The notes under the pieces were generated by a model, which was given only the letters and a program-made list of their open reading frames with translations, was not told the origin of the DNA and did no database searches. A DNA stretch of 6,484 nucleotides from Akkermansiaceae bacterium UBA5688 (GTDB taxonomy: Bacteria > Verrucomicrobiota > Verrucomicrobiia > Verrucomicrobiales > Akkermansiaceae): NCBI GenBank assembly GCA_002420315.1, contig DIHU01000218.1, positions 1 through 6,484 of the forward strand, read 5' to 3'. The translations under genes and the position numbers were made by a program. Shown piece by piece: positions 5,296 through 6,484 of the stretch (positions are counted from its first letter, which is position 1; the number at the start of each line of letters is the position of its first letter).

Positions 5296-5952
5296 GTGAT
5301 CAAGGTCAGCAATCTCGATGTCAGTTTTGAGACTCCAAGCGAAACCGTGGAGGTTCTCAAAGGGCTGGATTTTTCAGTCGCAGAAGGAGCGGCAGCTGCG
5401 GTGGTTGGTCCCTCTGGAAGTGGCAAAACCACTTTGCTAAACGTTCTCGGAGCCTTGCTCCCGCCTACGAGCGGTTCAGTCGAAATCGGCGGCCAGGACA
5501 TTGCCAGATTGGAAGAAAAAGAAGCCGACCGCTTCCGAAATCAGGAGCTCGGGTTCGTCTTTCAGCAACACCACCTTCTTCCCCAGCTCACGGTGATGGA
5601 AAACGTCTTAACTCCCCGCCTTGCCGGTGGATGGGAGGAAAACGAAGAGGAAACCCGCAAACGCGCCACGGAGCTCCTAGAACGCGTCGGCTTAAGCCAT
5701 CGAGTCAATCATCGCCCGGGTAAACTCTCCGGCGGAGAAAAACAACGGACCGCTCTCGCGCGAGCTTTGATCAATCGCCCTCGCGTCATCCTTGCCGACG
5801 AGCCGACCGGAGCTCTAGACAGCGCCATCGGCAACAAAATTGCCGACCTTCTCCTAGAAATCCAAAAAGAGAGGGGCGTAACCCTGGTTGTCGTCACCCA
5901 CGATCAGGATCTTGCCGAACGGATTGGCGGAATCTTTGATCTCGGAAACTGA
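5296..5952 (+). CDS. lolD: ABC transporter ATPase, LolD type (lipoprotein release)
   Basis: This 218-residue nucleotide-binding subunit belongs to the LolD/MacB/FtsE-like group, which hydrolyses ATP on the cytoplasmic face to drive a membrane partner; LolD with LolC/E lifts lipoproteins out of the inner membrane. All ABC elements are present: Walker A GPSGSGKT (38-45), Q-loop Gln90 in LGFVFQQHHLLPQLTVMENV, signature LSGGE (144-148), Walker B VILADE (164-169) with D-loop GALD, and switch His202 in VVVTHD. The RNQELGFVFQQHHLLP segment is what points to LolD within the group. The start is GTG 5296, leading directly into the conserved IKVSNL; no Shine-Dalgarno sequence is seen and a promoter is proposed just upstream. 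No permease gene is adjacent: the next gene is convergent tsaE and the previous is divergent, so the LolC/E partner must lie elsewhere. A MacB-like efflux role remains possible. Confidence 0.93.
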   Translation: MIKVSNLDVSFETPSETVEVLKGLDFSVAEGAAAAVVGPSGSGKTTLLNVLGALLPPTSGSVEIGGQDIARLEEKEADRFRNQELGFVFQQHHLLPQLTVMENVLTPRLAGGWEENEEETRKRATELLERVGLSHRVNHRPGKLSGGEKQRTALARALINRPRVILADEPTGALDSAIGNKIADLLLEIQKERGVTLVVVTHDQDLAERIGGIFDLGN

Positions 5953-5982
5953 AACCAACACGAAACAAGCGGAATAGACAAT

Positions 5983-6402
5983 CTACGTACTTTCAGCCAA
6001 GCGCCCGTCTTCAATATGGCTTAATTTCAGCCACCGAGTGTGTTTGGGTAGCAAATCAGAGTGCAGGTTCGGCCATTCCACGATCACAACGCCCTGCCGG
6101 TCTAAATAATCATCCCATCCAAGATCCAAAAGTTCATGCTCTTCCTCCACGCGATAAAAATCGAAGTGAAAAATCTCCAACCGCCCCCCTAAATATTCCT
6201 GAACCAGAGAAAACGTCGGACTCGTGACTTCTTGCTCATAACCCAAACCTTCCACAATTCCTTGTGTGAGAGTTGTTTTGCCTGCTCCGAGGTCTCCCAC
6301 AAGAGCAATCACGTCACCGGCCTTCGCAACAAGGCCGATTTCACGCCCAAGAGCGACGGTCGCGGCAGCATCGGGCAATTTGACTGGAAAAGACAAGAAC
6401 AC
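5983..6402 (-). CDS. tsaE: tRNA t6A37 threonylcarbamoyladenosine biosynthesis ATPase TsaE
   Basis: TsaE is a small P-loop ATPase that works with TsaB and TsaD to place threonylcarbamoyl on A37 of ANN-decoding tRNAs in the cytoplasm. From GTG 6402 the protein has 139 residues. Walker A GDLGAGKT is at 36-43, followed by the family motifs TSPTFSLVQEY (60-70), IFHFDFYR (77-84) and the Walker-B-like VIVEWP (106-111), all typical. The frame stays open to a TTG at 6429, but aligning LPDAAAT with the N-terminus of E. coli TsaE as remembered puts the start near 6402 (GTG) or 6396 (TTG). None of the choices has a Shine-Dalgarno sequence or an ATG. The gene is convergent with lolD across 30 bp that contain no hairpin terminator. 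TsaB and TsaD genes are not in the window. Function is certain, start uncertain. Confidence 0.95.
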   Translation of the reverse strand: MFLSFPVKLPDAAATVALGREIGLVAKAGDVIALVGDLGAGKTTLTQGIVEGLGYEQEVTSPTFSLVQEYLGGRLEIFHFDFYRVEEEHELLDLGWDDYLDRQGVVIVEWPNLHSDLLPKHTRWLKLSHIEDGRLAEST

Positions 6403-6458
6403 AGCGATTTGGTAGAAAGAAGAACCCAAAAAGGCAAGTTTTGGAATTGAGTAAACGA

Positions 6459-6484
6459 ATGGCTAATAAATCGGATTATTTTCA
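6459..6484 (+). CDS. Possible start of a gene cut by the right edge
   Basis: An ATG at 6459 opens a frame reading MANKSDYF before the window ends. It is divergent from tsaE, where a gene start is expected, and a GAG lies 8 nt upstream as a weak ribosome binding site. Eight codons are too few to name a product or to exclude chance. Confidence 0.35.

Noticed and set aside
5953..5982. Bidirectional terminator between convergent lolD and tsaE
   Set aside because: The 30 bp show no inverted repeat with a T-tract.
6232..6450. Plus-strand frame of 72 codons near the right edge
   Set aside because: It is antisense to tsaE and has no motif or ribosome binding site.
1..6484. Mobile element, phage defence system or CRISPR array
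   Set aside because: No transposase, integrase, nuclease, toxin or regularly spaced repeats were found on either strand; composition looks uniform.

Overview
The window looks like ordinary chromosomal DNA of a Gram-negative bacterium. It holds seven well-supported complete genes or near-complete partial genes, one unrecognised but convincing small lipoprotein gene, and the probable first codons of another gene at the right edge. There is no tRNA, rRNA, insertion sequence, CRISPR array or prophage signature. An outer membrane is implied by a LolD-type lipoprotein-export ATPase, a lipobox protein and a Tat-type exported enzyme. The gene set, the mid-range GC and the style of the TrpS and LepB proteins suggest Verrucomicrobiota (Opitutae/Puniceicoccales-like). 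That assignment rests on recalled protein style and not on a search, so it is tentative. Almost no gene start here has a recognisable Shine-Dalgarno sequence.

Layout: (a) 1-763, minus: a LysR-type regulator whose C-terminus runs off the left edge, with a T-N11-A dyad just upstream of its start. (b) 764-939: a 176-bp spacer with two 11-bp direct repeats. (c) 940-2993, minus: signal peptidase I (lepB) followed 5 bp later by a squalene/phytoene synthase (HpnD-like), probably one transcript. (d) 3092-4057, plus: tryptophanyl-tRNA synthetase (trpS), divergent from lepB. (e) 4061-5237, minus: a Tat-exported intradiol dioxygenase whose 3' end overlaps by 17 bp the start of a small lipoprotein gene. 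That gene ends only 3 bp from the trpS stop, in convergent orientation. (f) 5238-5295: a short divergent promoter region with a perfect 12-bp palindrome. (g) 5296-5952, plus: lolD. (h) 5983-about 6402, minus: tsaE, convergent with lolD. (i) 6459 onward, plus: a probable gene start cut by the window end.

Most of these genes are unrelated housekeeping functions: protein export, isoprenoid/hopanoid precursor synthesis, tRNA charging, tRNA t6A modification and lipoprotein sorting. The least ordinary part is the dioxygenase-lipoprotein pair. It consists of an exported non-haem iron enzyme with all its metal ligands and a short active-site loop, translationally overlapped with a lipoprotein that resembles the periplasmic (Wzz-like) domain of polysaccharide chain-length regulators. 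I see no convincing new multi-gene system.
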